The notes below the pieces were generated by a model, which did no database searches, had not been told where the DNA came from, and saw nothing but the letters and a program-made list of their open reading frames with translations. A DNA stretch of 64,000 nt, taken from contig NZ_SAVB01000008.1 in assembly GCF_004022265.1 (NCBI RefSeq), positions 62,001 through 126,000 on the forward strand, given 5' to 3'. The DNA comes from Paenirhodobacter ferrireducens. GTDB taxonomy: Bacteria; Pseudomonadota; Alphaproteobacteria; Rhodobacterales; Rhodobacteraceae. Both the position numbers and the translations under genes were made by a program. Within the stretch, counting starts at the first letter, position 1. Every line of letters begins with the position of its first letter. This document shows, piece by piece, positions 46,881 through 56,413 of the stretch.

Positions 46881-47039
46881 GGCGATCCTCTCTGACGGCC
46901 CGGTGCGGCGCAGTGTCGCAGCTTTTGCTTGCCGGACCGGGCTGAATGTGTATGCAATACCTACATAACGTCCGGATCGGTGAAGGGAAGCACCGGTTTG
47001 GGCGGGGCGGCTGGGGAGAGCCGTCCGAGGGAGGAAAAC

Positions 47040-47927
47040 ATGCGACTTGCGAGGCTCTGCCGCCCTTTGGCGGCCGGTTTCCTGCTGGCCTGTGTCAGCG
47101 GGCAGGTGATGGCTCAGGACATGATCACCGGGTTGCCGGTGATCGGTCAGCCGCATCTTGGCGGGGTGGGGTTCCAGCCCGCCTCGTCCGAGCTGGCCCA
47201 GGATCAGCAGTGGCTTGACCACATGCTGCTGACGATCATCACCGCGATCTGCATCTTCGTCTTCGCGCTGCTGATCTATGTGATGATCCGCTTCAACAGC
47301 CGGACGAACCCGGTGCCGAAGCGCTTCACCCACAACACCCCGCTCGAGATCGCCTGGACGCTGGTGCCGATCCTGATCCTCGTGGTGATCGGCTCGTTCT
47401 CGCTGCCGATCCTGTGGAAGCAGCAGGAGATCCCGAAGGGCGACATCGTCATCAAGGTGACCGGCAACCAGTGGTTCTGGAGCTATGAATACCCCGACGA
47501 GGGGATCAGCTTCGACGCCATGCCGCTGGAAAAGGCGGACCTTGCCGCGAACGGCTATGACCCGGATCAGTATCTGCTTGCGGTCGACAACGCGGTGGTG
47601 GTGCCGCTCGGCAAGCGCATCGTGATGCAGTTGACCGGCGCCGACGTGATCCACAGCTGGACGATCCCGGCCTTCGCGGTGAAGCAGGACGCGGTGCCCG
47701 GCCGCATCGCGCAGCTGTGGTTCGATACCGAGCGCGAGGGCGTCTATTTCGGCCAGTGCTCCGAGCTCTGCGGGCAGGGCCACGCCTATATGCCGATCGT
47801 GGTGAAGGTCGTGCCTGCCGAGATCTATGACCGCTGGCTCGCCCGCGCCAAGGCCGATTTCCCGGCCGGCGAGCGCATCGACGTCACCGCCTGGCACGCC
47901 GGGCGGCTGCAGGTCGCGGCGAACTGA
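47040..47927 (+). CDS. ctaC: Cytochrome c oxidase subunit II (aa3 type)
   Basis: A 295-residue subunit with a signal peptide (1-25), two transmembrane helices (about 63-85 and 103-125) and a periplasmic cupredoxin domain. [10 protein letters not shown] (144-153) is the electron-entry region. H205, C240, C244, H248 and M251 ([12 protein letters not shown]) are the CuA ligands. It accepts electrons from cytochrome c and passes them to subunit I, which is not encoded here. GGGAGG precedes the ATG. It is the first gene of the oxidase assembly operon. Confidence 0.98.
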   Translation: MRLARLCRPLAAGFLLACVSGQVMAQDMITGLPVIGQPHLGGVGFQPASSELAQDQQWLDHMLLTIITAICIFVFALLIYVMIRFNSRTNPVPKRFTHNTPLEIAWTLVPILILVVIGSFSLPILWKQQEIPKGDIVIKVTGNQWFWSYEYPDEGISFDAMPLEKADLAANGYDPDQYLLAVDNAVVVPLGKRIVMQLTGADVIHSWTIPAFAVKQDAVPGRIAQLWFDTEREGVYFGQCSELCGQGHAYMPIVVKVVPAEIYDRWLARAKADFPAGERIDVTAWHAGRLQVAAN

Positions 47928-47937
47928 GGGGGCGGGG

Positions 47938-48876
47938 ATGAGCGACACCTCCTTTTCCTCCGCCGCCCCGGGCGAGGCGGGGCTGCGTGATTTCCTCGCG
48001 CTGCTGAAGCCGCGGGTGATGTCGCTCGTGGTCTTCACCGCCTTCGTCGGGCTGGTGGTGGCGCCGGTGCCGGTGCATCCCTTCGTGGCGGCGGTGGCGA
48101 TCCTGTTCATCGCGCTCGGCGGCGGCGCCGCGGGGGCGCTGAACATGTGGTATGACGCCGATATCGACCGGCTGATGCGCCGCACCGAACGCCGCCCGGT
48201 CCCTGCGGGCCGGGTCAGCGAGGGCGAGGCGCTTGGCTTCGGGCTGGCGCTTGCGGGCATCTCCTGCGTGATGCTGGCGCTGGCCGCGAATGTCTTCGCG
48301 GGGCTGTTCCTGGCCTTCACCATCTTCTTCTACGTCGTCGTCTATACCGTCTGGCTGAAGCGGCGCACGCCGCAGAACATCGTGATCGGTGGCGCCGCCG
48401 GGGCCTTTCCACCGATGATCGGCTGGGCGGTGGCGACGGGCGGGATCTCGGCCGAGAGCCTTTTGATGTTCGCGCTGATCTTCCTGTGGACGCCGCCGCA
48501 TTTCTGGTCGCTCGCCCTCTTCATGCGCGACGACTATTCCCGCGCCGGGGTGCCGATGCTGACGGTGACGCATGGCCGGCCGGCGACGCGCGGTTGGATC
48601 CTCGCCTATACGCTGGCACTGATTCCGGCCTCGCTCGCGCTTGCCTTCAGCACGGTCGGCGGGCCGCTGTGCCTGGCCGTCGCCGTCATCCTCGATGCGC
48701 TGTTCCTGCGCGGCGCGCTGCGGCTGTGGCGGCGCGACGAGGCCGTGGCCGAAGCGGATGGTTTCGCCGCCGAGAAACGCCTCTTCCGCTTTTCGCTCTT
48801 GTGGCTTTTCGGCCATTTCGCCGCGCTTCTGGCCGAGCGCGCGCTGCATCTGACGGGCTGGGGAGGCTGGGCATGA
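47938..48876 (+). CDS. ctaB: Protoheme IX farnesyltransferase (heme O synthase)
   Basis: A 312-residue UbiA-family membrane prenyltransferase with about eight helices. [20 protein letters not shown] near 69-88 contains the first Asp-rich farnesyl diphosphate motif. [12 protein letters not shown] near 136-147 and a [11 protein letters not shown] region give the second conserved loop. It adds the farnesyl tail to heme B on the way to heme A for the aa3 oxidase. It starts ten bases after ctaC. Confidence 0.97.
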   Translation: MSDTSFSSAAPGEAGLRDFLALLKPRVMSLVVFTAFVGLVVAPVPVHPFVAAVAILFIALGGGAAGALNMWYDADIDRLMRRTERRPVPAGRVSEGEALGFGLALAGISCVMLALAANVFAGLFLAFTIFFYVVVYTVWLKRRTPQNIVIGGAAGAFPPMIGWAVATGGISAESLLMFALIFLWTPPHFWSLALFMRDDYSRAGVPMLTVTHGRPATRGWILAYTLALIPASLALAFSTVGGPLCLAVAVILDALFLRGALRLWRRDEAVAEADGFAAEKRLFRFSLLWLFGHFAALLAERALHLTGWGGWA

Positions 48877-49061
48877 CGATCGCACATGTGCACGAGCTGC
48901 ATCGGCGCCGGCTGGGCCGCAACCTCGGCCTCGGCGCGGCGCTGCTGCTGTTCGTCGTGCTGGTCTTCGGGCTGACCTTGGTCAAGGTCGGGCAGGGCGA
49001 CCGGATGCACGCGAATGACGCGCCGGGGGCGGCCCGGGCGGTCGCCGGGGGGCAGCCATGA
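48873..49061 (+). CDS. Small single-span membrane protein of the oxidase operon (CoxF-like)
   Basis: A 62-residue protein with a cytoplasmic His/Arg-rich start ([20 protein letters not shown]) and one hydrophobic helix at about 20-38. It overlaps ctaB and ctaG by four bases on each side, so it is strictly co-translated. A small gene at this position is known in Paracoccus and relatives, and is thought to help oxidase assembly. Its exact function is unproven. Confidence 0.75.
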   Translation: MTIAHVHELHRRRLGRNLGLGAALLLFVVLVFGLTLVKVGQGDRMHANDAPGAARAVAGGQP

Positions 49062-49630
49062 GCGGGCGGGCGAACACGCGCCTTGCCGCGCGGCTGGTAC
49101 TGGTGATCCTCGCCATGGGCGCGGCCGCCTGGGCCGCCGTGCCCTTCTACAGCTGGTTTTGCCGCACCACCGGCTATGGCGGCACCACCAATGTCGCCAC
49201 GGTCGGTCCGGACGCGGTGCTCGACCAGACCATCGAGGTGCGTTTCGACGCCAATGTCGCGAAGGGCATGCCGTGGAAGTTCCGCCCCGCGCAAACCAGC
49301 ATGACGCTGCGCATCGGCGAGACCGGGCTTGCCTTCTTCGAGGCCGAGAACACCTCGGACCGCACCGTCGCCGGCACCGCCGCCTATAACGTCGCCCCCG
49401 ATACCGCGGGCTATTACTTCGACAAGATCCAGTGCTTCTGCTTCACCGAGCAGGTGCTGGCGCCGGGCGAAAAGGTCGAGATGCCGGTCTCCTTCTATGT
49501 CGACCCGGCGATGGTGAAGAACCCCGACACCGCCCGGATCCGCTCGATCACGCTGTCCTACACCTTCTTCGAGACCGACCTGCCCGAGCGGCAGGCCGCC
49601 GTTCCCGCCGCGCCCACGCCCGTCAACTGA
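49058..49630 (+). CDS. ctaG: Cytochrome c oxidase assembly protein CtaG (Cox11)
   Basis: A 190-residue membrane-anchored copper chaperone. One N-terminal helix (about 9-28) is followed by the conserved C35 in [13 protein letters not shown], and by IQCFCFTEQ with copper ligands C126 and C128. The immunoglobulin-like periplasmic domain ends with LSYTFFETD. It delivers copper to the CuB site of subunit I. It lies in the four-base-overlap chain between the small membrane gene and ctaE. Confidence 0.97.
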   Translation: MSGRANTRLAARLVLVILAMGAAAWAAVPFYSWFCRTTGYGGTTNVATVGPDAVLDQTIEVRFDANVAKGMPWKFRPAQTSMTLRIGETGLAFFEAENTSDRTVAGTAAYNVAPDTAGYYFDKIQCFCFTEQVLAPGEKVEMPVSFYVDPAMVKNPDTARIRSITLSYTFFETDLPERQAAVPAAPTPVN

Positions 49631-49643
49631 CAGGAGCCCCGAC

Positions 49644-50450
49644 ATGGCCCACAGCCGCAACCACGACTATCAGATCCTGCCGCCGTCGATCTGGCCGCTG
49701 CTGAGCGCGCTTGGCGCCTTCGTCATGCTGTTCGGCGCCGTGCTCTGGATGCAGCACGTCACCCCTTATGCCTTCGTCGCGGGGCTTTTGCTGGTGCTCT
49801 ACTGCATGATCGGCTGGTGGTCCGACGTGGTGCGCGAGGGCGAGGCGGGCGAGCACACGCCGGTGGTGCGGATCGGGCTGCGCTATGGCTTCATCCTGTT
49901 CATCATGTCCGAGGTGATGTTCTTCGTCGTCTGGTTCTGGAACTTCTTCAAGAACGCGCTTTATCCGCTCGGCCCCGACTATCCGCTGAAGGACGGGGTC
50001 TGGCCGCCCGCGGGAACCGAGCTGTTCGACCCCTGGCACCTGCCGCTGATCAACACCGTGATCCTGCTACTCTCGGGTGTCACCCTGACCTGGGCGCACC
50101 ATGCGCTGGTGCACGAGAACAACCGCCGCGACGCGATCAACGGGCTGGTGCTGACGGTCATCCTCGGCCTCAGCTTCACCGCGCTGCAGGGCTTCGAATA
50201 CCTGCACGCACAGCAGGCGATCGGCACCGGCTCGCTCTACTGGGACACCTTCTTCATGGCGACGGGGTTCCATGGCGCCCATGTCATCATCGGCACCATC
50301 TTCCTGCTGGTCTGCCTGATCCGGCTGACCCGCGGGCAGATGACGCCCGAGCAGCATGTGGGCTTCGAGGCGGCCGCTTGGTACTGGCACTTCGTCGATG
50401 TGGTGTGGCTCTTCCTCTTCGCCTCGATCTATATCTGGGGCAGTGCCTGA
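49644..50450 (+). CDS. ctaE: Cytochrome c oxidase subunit III
   Basis: A 268-residue subunit with seven transmembrane helices. [20 protein letters not shown] (6-25) is the N-terminal signature, followed by [20 protein letters not shown] and [19 protein letters not shown]. The final [15 protein letters not shown] helix is typical. It stabilises subunit I and proton uptake. CAGGAG precedes the ATG. A strong hairpin lies directly after the stop, before surf1. Confidence 0.98.
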   Translation: MAHSRNHDYQILPPSIWPLLSALGAFVMLFGAVLWMQHVTPYAFVAGLLLVLYCMIGWWSDVVREGEAGEHTPVVRIGLRYGFILFIMSEVMFFVVWFWNFFKNALYPLGPDYPLKDGVWPPAGTELFDPWHLPLINTVILLLSGVTLTWAHHALVHENNRRDAINGLVLTVILGLSFTALQGFEYLHAQQAIGTGSLYWDTFFMATGFHGAHVIIGTIFLLVCLIRLTRGQMTPEQHVGFEAAAWYWHFVDVVWLFLFASIYIWGSA

Positions 50451-50473
50451 GCCGACCGGCCGGCGCGACAGCT

Positions 50474-50505
50474 GACGCGGGGGGCGTTCCCCCGCGTCTT
50501 GCGTT
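50474..50505 (+). terminator. Hairpin between ctaE and surf1
   Basis: GACGCGGGGG and CCCCCGCGTC form a ten-pair stem followed by TTGCGTT. It may terminate part of the transcripts from the oxidase operon, lowering expression of surf1 and the genes beyond. Confidence 0.55.
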
Positions 50506-50516
50506 CGAGAGGTGTC

Positions 50517-51194
50517 ATGCGTCGTTACGTCTTCCCGCTGCTGCTTGGCCTGATCGGCTGTGCGATCCTGGTTTCGCTGGGCGTCTGGCAGGTCGAGCGG
50601 CTGCACTGGAAGCAGGCGATGCTCGCCGCGATCGAGGCGCGGATCGGCGCCGATCCGCAGGAGCTGCCACCCGAGGGCACCGACACGCGGGGGCTGAAGT
50701 ATACCCCGGTGCGGCTGATGGGGGCGACGACCGGGGCCGAGATCCGGGTGCTGAGCGGCGAGAAGGGCACGGGGCCGGGCTTCGAGGTGATCTCGGCCTT
50801 CGAGACCGGCGACGGCCGGCATGTGCTGCTCGATCGCGGCTTCATCCCCGAGGAGCGGGCGGGCGATCCGCGTCCGACCACGGCGATGATCGTCACCGGC
50901 ACGCTGCACTGGCCCGAGGAGACCGACGCCTATACCCCCGCGCCGGACACGAAGACCGGGATCTGGTTCGCCCGCGACGTGCCGGCGATGGCTGCGGCGC
51001 TTGGCACCGAGCCGGTCCTTGTCGTCGCGCGCACGGTTCAGGGCGACGCGCAGGGCGTGGTGCCGCGCCCGCTGGGCACCGAGGGCATCCCGAACGATCA
51101 CCTCGAATACGCGATCACCTGGTTTTTGCTGGCGATCGTCTGGGCAGGGATGACAGCGTTCCTGTTGTGGCGTATCAGGCGGGGACGGAATTGA
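50517..51194 (+). CDS. SURF1-family oxidase biogenesis protein
   Basis: A 225-residue protein with two membrane helices, at about 4-24 and near the C-terminus (TWFLLAIVWAGMTAFLLW). LGVWQVERLHWKQAML (22-37) and EYAITWFLLA near 199-208 are the conserved ends of the family. SURF1 binds heme A and helps its insertion into oxidase subunit I. The gene follows ctaE after a hairpin. thrC begins 10 bases after its stop. Confidence 0.92.
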   Translation: MRRYVFPLLLGLIGCAILVSLGVWQVERLHWKQAMLAAIEARIGADPQELPPEGTDTRGLKYTPVRLMGATTGAEIRVLSGEKGTGPGFEVISAFETGDGRHVLLDRGFIPEERAGDPRPTTAMIVTGTLHWPEETDAYTPAPDTKTGIWFARDVPAMAAALGTEPVLVVARTVQGDAQGVVPRPLGTEGIPNDHLEYAITWFLLAIVWAGMTAFLLWRIRRGRN

Positions 51195-51204
51195 AGGGCG
51201 AAAG

Positions 51205-52602
51205 ATGCGCTATATCTCCACCCGGGGGCAGGCCCCGGTTCTGAGCTTCGGCGAGGCGATGCTGACGGGCCTTGCACGGGACGGCGGGCTCTATGTGCCG
51301 GAAACCGTGCCGGTGATGACCGCGGACGAGATCGCGGCGCTTGCCGGGCTGAGCTATGAGGAGGTCGCCTTCCGGGTGATGCGCCCCTTCACCGGCGACA
51401 CCTTCACCGAGGCCGAGCTGAAGGGCGCCATCGCGCGCGCCTATGCGGGCTTCGGCCATGCCGCGCGCGCGCCGCTCAAGCAGCTCGCGCCGAACCACTT
51501 CCTGCTCGAGCTGTTCCACGGCCCCACCCTCGCGTTCAAGGATTTCGCGATGCAGGTGATCGGCCAGCTGTTCCAGATCGAACTGGCGAAACAGGGCCGC
51601 CGCATCACCATCGTCGGCGCCACCTCGGGCGACACCGGCTCGGCCGCGATCGAGGCCTTCCGCGGGCTCGACAATGTCGATGTCTTCATCCTCTTCCCGC
51701 ATGGTCGGGTGAGCGAGGTGCAGCGCCGGCAGATGACGACGCCGATCGAGGGCAATGTCCACGCGTTGGCCGTCGACGGCGATTTCGACGACTGCCAGGG
51801 CAAGCTGAAGGACATGTTCAACGACTTCGCCTTCCGTGACGAAGTGGGCCTTGCCGGCGTCAACTCGATCAACTTCGCCCGGGTGCTGGCGCAGATCGTC
51901 TATTTCTTCACCTCGGCCGTGGCGCTTGGTGCGCCGCATCGCAAGGTCAGCTTCACCGTGCCGACCGGCAATTTCGGCGACATCTTCGCAGGCTTCCTCG
52001 CGAAGGAGATGGGCCTGCCGGTCGAGCGGCTGGTGATCGCGACGAACCAGAACGACATTCTCGACCGCTGCCTGAAGGCGGGCGATTACACCAAGCACGG
52101 CGTCACCCCCTCGATCAGCCCCTCGATGGACATCGAGGTCAGCTCGAACTTCGAGCGTGCGCTGTTCTGGGCCTATGGCAAGGACGGCGCTGCCATCGCT
52201 GAGCTGATGGATGAGCTGAAGACCAGGGGTACCTTCACCGTCTCGGCCAATGCCATGGCGCATCTGCGCGACACCTATGACAGCGGCTCGGTCGGTGAGG
52301 CGCGCACGCTCGAGGTGATCGGCGAGACGCTGAAGGAGACGGGCGAACTCGTCTGCCCGCACAGCGCCGTGGGCGTCGGTGTGGCAGCCGGGGCGATCGA
52401 GCGCGATCCGGGCACGCCGATGGTGACGCTGGCCACCGCGCATCCCGCGAAATTCCCCGATGCGGTCGAGGAAGCCACCGGCCTCCGCCCGGCACTGCCG
52501 CCGCGCATGGCCGACCTCTTCGAGCGGCCCGAGCGCGTGACCCGCGTGGCGAACGACCTTGCCGCGCTCGAGGCGCTGATCCGCAAGGAGCGGCGCGCAT
52601 GA
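51205..52602 (+). CDS. thrC: Threonine synthase
   Basis: A 465-residue PLP enzyme converting O-phosphohomoserine to threonine. The PLP lysine is K112 in TLAFKDFAMQ. GATSGDTGSAA near 139-149 binds the phosphate, and PTGNFGDIFAG follows in the second half. The length and YISTRGQ start match the longer E. coli-type ThrC. It is embedded at the end of the oxidase operon, with the M16 peptidase start overlapping its stop by four bases. Confidence 0.97.
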   Translation: MRYISTRGQAPVLSFGEAMLTGLARDGGLYVPETVPVMTADEIAALAGLSYEEVAFRVMRPFTGDTFTEAELKGAIARAYAGFGHAARAPLKQLAPNHFLLELFHGPTLAFKDFAMQVIGQLFQIELAKQGRRITIVGATSGDTGSAAIEAFRGLDNVDVFILFPHGRVSEVQRRQMTTPIEGNVHALAVDGDFDDCQGKLKDMFNDFAFRDEVGLAGVNSINFARVLAQIVYFFTSAVALGAPHRKVSFTVPTGNFGDIFAGFLAKEMGLPVERLVIATNQNDILDRCLKAGDYTKHGVTPSISPSMDIEVSSNFERALFWAYGKDGAAIAELMDELKTRGTFTVSANAMAHLRDTYDSGSVGEARTLEVIGETLKETGELVCPHSAVGVGVAAGAIERDPGTPMVTLATAHPAKFPDAVEEATGLRPALPPRMADLFERPERVTRVANDLAALEALIRKERRA

Positions 52603-53858
52603 TCGAGACCACGACGCTGCCGAACGGGCTTCGGATCATCACCGAGCCGATGCCCGGGCTTGCCTCGGTCTCGGTCGGGATCTGGGTCATGGCCGGCGGC
52701 CGCCACGAGCGGCCCGAACAGAATGGCATCGCCCATTTCCTCGAGCACATGGCCTTCAAGGGCACGAAGACCCGCAGCGCGCTGCAGATCGCCGAGGCGA
52801 TCGAGGATGTGGGCGGCTATATCAACGCCTATACCTCGCGCGAGATGACGGCCTTCTATGCCCGCGTGCTGGGGCCCGACGTGCCGCTTGCGCTCGACGT
52901 CATCTCGGACATCGTGTTGAACCCGGTCTTCGACCAGCGCGAGATCGAGGTCGAGCGCAACGTGATCTTGCAGGAGATCGGCCAGACCCTCGACACCCCC
53001 GACGACATCATCTTCGACTGGCTGCAGGAAGCGGCCTATCCGGATCAGGCGATGGGCCGCACCATCCTCGGCCCGGCCGAGAAGGTGTCGCGTTTCGGCC
53101 GAGAGGATCTGTCGCGTTTCGTGGGCGAGCATTACGGCCCCGACCAGATGATCCTGGCCGCCGCGGGCGATGTCGATCACGCCGCGATCGTGAAACAGGC
53201 CGAGGCGATCTTCGGTGGCCTGTCGCCGGTGCGCCAGCCGGCGCCGCAGCTGGCCCGCTGGGTCGGCAGCGAACGGCGCGAGCTGCGCGACCTCGAGCAG
53301 GTGCATTTCGCCCTCGCCTTCGAGGGGCCGACCTATCGCGACCGCGACCTCTACACCGCGCAGGTCTACACCACCGCCATGGGCGGCGGCATGTCCTCGC
53401 GCCTGTTCCAGAAGATCCGCGAGGAGCGGGGGCTGTGCTATTCGATCTTCGCGCAGGCCGGCGCCTATGACGACACCGGGATGATCACCATCTATGCCGG
53501 CACCTCCGAGGAGGAGGTGGCGAGCCTTGCCGCATTGACCATCGACGAGCTGAAGCGCGCGGCCGAGGACATGACCGAGGCCGAGGTGGCGCGGGCGCGC
53601 GCGCAGATGAAGGCGGGGATGCTGATGGGGCTTGAAAGCCCGTCGAGCCGGGCCGAGCGTCTGGCGCGCAACCTGGCCGTCTGGGGCCGGGTGCCGCCGC
53701 TCGACGAGATCGCGGGGCTGATCGACGCGGTCAGCACCGCCGACGTGCGCCGCTACGGCGAGGAGATGATCACCCGGGACCGCACCGCGCTTGCCCTTTA
53801 CGGGCCCGCGGCCAGCGCCCCGGATCTTGCGGGGTTGCGCCAGAGGCTCGCTGCCTGA
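52599..53858 (+). CDS. M16-family zinc peptidase (mitochondrial processing peptidase-like)
   Basis: A 419-residue pitrilysin-family protease. The inverted zinc motif HFLEH (46-50) and downstream glutamate in the ERNVILQEIG segment are present, so this is the catalytic type of subunit. The C-terminal half has SSRLFQKIREERGLCYSI, typical of the M16B branch. Bacterial members resemble the beta subunit of mitochondrial processing peptidase. It overlaps thrC and the following GNAT gene, so these are co-translated. Confidence 0.94.
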   Translation: MIETTTLPNGLRIITEPMPGLASVSVGIWVMAGGRHERPEQNGIAHFLEHMAFKGTKTRSALQIAEAIEDVGGYINAYTSREMTAFYARVLGPDVPLALDVISDIVLNPVFDQREIEVERNVILQEIGQTLDTPDDIIFDWLQEAAYPDQAMGRTILGPAEKVSRFGREDLSRFVGEHYGPDQMILAAAGDVDHAAIVKQAEAIFGGLSPVRQPAPQLARWVGSERRELRDLEQVHFALAFEGPTYRDRDLYTAQVYTTAMGGGMSSRLFQKIREERGLCYSIFAQAGAYDDTGMITIYAGTSEEEVASLAALTIDELKRAAEDMTEAEVARARAQMKAGMLMGLESPSSRAERLARNLAVWGRVPPLDEIAGLIDAVSTADVRRYGEEMITRDRTALALYGPAASAPDLAGLRQRLAA

Positions 53859-54442
53859 TGCTCGTCCGTCGCCGGAAGCCGAAGGTCGAGACGGAACGCA
53901 TGACGCTCCGCCTGCCGATGCATTCGGACTACCGGGACTGGGCGCTGCTGCGCGAGGAAAGCCGGGCCTTCCTGACGCCGTGGGAGCCCGCCTGGTCGCC
54001 CGATCACCTCGGGCGCAAGGCCTTCACCAACCGCGTCTACTGGGCGGCGCGGGCGGAGAGCGCGGGCACGGCACTGCCCTTCTTCCTGATCCGGCGCGAA
54101 GACGGGCGCGTCCTTGGCGCGATCACCCTCGACAACATCCGCCGCGGCCCGGCGCAGGCCGGCACCATCGGCTACTGGATCGGCGAGCGCTATGCCCGGC
54201 AGGGCTACATGCGCGAGGCGATCCGCGCCGTCGTGCATCATGCCTTCCACGTCCTCGACCTGAGCCGGGTCGAGGCCGCCTGCCTGCCCGAAAACGCCGC
54301 CTCGCGCGGGGCGTTGGAGAAATCCGGGTTCAAATACGAGGGCGTGGCGCAGAGCTATCTGCAGATCAACGGCCGCTGGCGCAACCACGTGCTCTATTCC
54401 AACCTGCGCGCCGACCGGCGCGGGCGCACCGACATCGGCTGA
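53858..54442 (+). CDS. GNAT acetyltransferase, RimJ/RimL type
   Basis: A 194-residue N-acetyltransferase. ETERMTLRLP (11-20) and the acetyl-CoA binding segment GYWIGERYARQGYMREAIRA near 107-126 are typical of ribosomal-protein N-terminal acetyltransferases. LPENAASRGALEKSGFKYEG completes the fold. The natural substrate is unknown; RimJ acetylates S5. It begins on the last base of the M16 stop codon. Confidence 0.92.
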   Translation: MLVRRRKPKVETERMTLRLPMHSDYRDWALLREESRAFLTPWEPAWSPDHLGRKAFTNRVYWAARAESAGTALPFFLIRREDGRVLGAITLDNIRRGPAQAGTIGYWIGERYARQGYMREAIRAVVHHAFHVLDLSRVEAACLPENAASRGALEKSGFKYEGVAQSYLQINGRWRNHVLYSNLRADRRGRTDIG

Positions 54443-54480
54443 GACGGCCCCGGCGGGCCCGACAGAAGAAGGAGACCGCG

Positions 54481-55878
54481 ATGCTGACCCCGGCAGATCA
54501 GGCATTTCTTGACCGGCTGCGTGCCGAGGGCGTCGAGGTGGGCGAGGCGGAGCCGCGCTACCTCGAGGAACCGCGCGGGCGCTGGCCGGGGCGCGCCGCG
54601 GGCGTGGCGCGGCCGCATTCGACGGAGGAGGTGGCGCGGGTGCTGCGCGCGGCCGCGGCGGAACGGGTGGCGGTGGTGCCCTATGGCGGCGGCACCGGGC
54701 TTGTCGGCGGGCAGGTGAAGGGCGAGGGCCCGCTGCCGCTGGTGCTCAGCCTCGAGCGGATGACGGCGCTGCGCGCGATCGACCCGCAAAGCCTCGTGGT
54801 CGAGGCGGGCGCAACGCTGCAATCGGTGCAGGAGGCGGCGCAGACGGTGGGGCGGCTCTTCCCGCTGACCATCGCCGCGCAGGGCACGGCGCAGATCGGC
54901 GGGTGCCTGTCGACCAATGCGGGCGGCGTGCATGTGCTGCGCTATGGCAATGCCCGCGCGCTCTGCCTCGGGATCGAGGCGGTCCTGGCCGACGGCACGG
55001 TCTGGAACGGGCTCACGCGGCTCAGGAAGGACAACACCGGCTATGACCTGCGCGATCTGCTGATCGGCGCCGAGGGCACGCTCGGCGTCATCACCGCGGC
55101 GGCGCTGCGGCTCTTCGAGCCGCCGGCGGTCACGGGCCTTGCCTTCTTCGCGCTGCCCTCGCCTGCCGCGGCGGTGGCGCTTCTCGGTCTGGCGCAGGGC
55201 CGCTTTGCCGGCTGCGTCTCGGCCTTCGAGCTGATCTCGCGCCAGGGGCTCTCCTTCCTGCGCGAGGTCGGGCCCGAGGTTCACATGCCCTTTGCCGAAG
55301 ACCCGGACTGGATGGTGCTGATCGAGCTCGGTCTGCCCGCCGGCATGGACGCCGAGGCGGCCTTTGTCGAGCTCTTCGAGGCGGCGGAAGATCTGGTTCT
55401 CGATGCGGTGATCGCGCAATCGGGGGCGCAGGCCGCGCAGATGTGGGAGCTGCGCGAGAGCCTGCCGCTTGCCAACCGCCGCATCGGCGCGATCTCGAGC
55501 CATGACATCTCGGTGCCGGTGGCCGCGATCCCCGATTTCGTCGCCGAGGCGGGCGCGATGCTGGCCGCCATGGGCGATTTCCGCATCAACTGTTTCGGCC
55601 ATGTCGGGGACGGCAACCTGCATTACAACGTCTTCCCGGCGCCGGGGCGGAACCGCAGCGAATACGACGCGCAGAAGGATGCGGTGAAGACCGCGGTGCA
55701 TGACCTCGTGGTGCGCGGCTACAACGGCTCGGTCTCGGCCGAGCACGGCATCGGCCGGCTCAAGGTCGGCGACCTCGAGCGTTATGCCGATCCGGCGAAG
55801 CTGATGATGATGCGGTCGATCAAGACGGCGCTTGATCCCTTGGGCATCCTGAACCCCGGCGCGGTGCTGCGCGGCTGA
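54481..55878 (+). CDS. FAD-linked oxidase, D-2-hydroxyacid dehydrogenase (GlcD) family
   Basis: A 465-residue flavoprotein. RVAVVPYGGGTGLVGG near 61-76 and LVVEAGATLQSVQEAA form the PCMH-type FAD-binding fold. LIGAEGTLGVIT near 194-205 continues it. The C-terminal cap carries NCFGHVGDGNLHYNVF near 377-392 and EHGIGRLK. It probably oxidises glycolate, D-lactate or D-2-hydroxyglutarate. No glcE/glcF genes are adjacent, so the single-subunit D-2-hydroxyacid dehydrogenase role is more likely. GAAGGAG precedes the ATG. Confidence 0.9.
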   Translation: MLTPADQAFLDRLRAEGVEVGEAEPRYLEEPRGRWPGRAAGVARPHSTEEVARVLRAAAAERVAVVPYGGGTGLVGGQVKGEGPLPLVLSLERMTALRAIDPQSLVVEAGATLQSVQEAAQTVGRLFPLTIAAQGTAQIGGCLSTNAGGVHVLRYGNARALCLGIEAVLADGTVWNGLTRLRKDNTGYDLRDLLIGAEGTLGVITAAALRLFEPPAVTGLAFFALPSPAAAVALLGLAQGRFAGCVSAFELISRQGLSFLREVGPEVHMPFAEDPDWMVLIELGLPAGMDAEAAFVELFEAAEDLVLDAVIAQSGAQAAQMWELRESLPLANRRIGAISSHDISVPVAAIPDFVAEAGAMLAAMGDFRINCFGHVGDGNLHYNVFPAPGRNRSEYDAQKDAVKTAVHDLVVRGYNGSVSAEHGIGRLKVGDLERYADPAKLMMMRSIKTALDPLGILNPGAVLRG

Positions 55879-55882
55879 GGGC

Positions 55883-56413
55883 TCAGGCGCCCTCGAACTC
55901 GCACAGCACGCTGATCGGCAGGCCGAGGCTTTCGAGCAGCTTGCGGCCACCGAGTTCCGGCAGGTCGACGATGAAGGAACAGCCGACGATCTCGCCGCCG
56001 AGCCGCTCGATCAGCTGCGTGCCGGCGCGGCAGGTGCCGCCGGTGGCCAGCAGGTCATCGACGATCAGCACCTTCTCGCCGGGCGCGATCGCGTCCTCGT
56101 GGATCTCCATGATCGCCTCGCCATATTCGAGCTTGTAGGCCTGGCTGATCGTCGCACCGGGCAGCTTGCCCTTCTTGCGCACCGGCACGAAGCCCTTCGA
56201 GAGCTGGTGCGCGATCGCGCCACCGAGGATGAAGCCGCGCGCCTCGAGCCCCACCACCTTGTCGATCTGCTCGCCGGCCCAGGGGGTCAGCATCTGGTCG
56301 ACCGCCATGCGGAAGCCCTTCGGATCGGCAAACAGCGTGGTGACATCGCGAAACAGGATCCCCTCGTGCGGGAAGTCGGCGATGGTGCGGATGTAATCCT
56401 TGACGGTTTTCAT
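55883..56413 (-). CDS. apt: Adenine phosphoribosyltransferase
   Basis: A 176-residue type I phosphoribosyltransferase that turns adenine and PRPP into AMP. The PRPP loop is [17 protein letters not shown] near 119-135. [11 protein letters not shown] near 54-64 binds the base, and [16 protein letters not shown] is specific to Apt. Its start overlaps the mtnP stop by four bases. The pair forms a salvage pathway: the phosphorylase releases adenine from methylthioadenosine and Apt recovers it. Confidence 0.96.
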   Translation of the reverse strand: MKTVKDYIRTIADFPHEGILFRDVTTLFADPKGFRMAVDQMLTPWAGEQIDKVVGLEARGFILGGAIAHQLSKGFVPVRKKGKLPGATISQAYKLEYGEAIMEIHEDAIAPGEKVLIVDDLLATGGTCRAGTQLIERLGGEIVGCSFIVDLPELGGRKLLESLGLPISVLCEFEGA

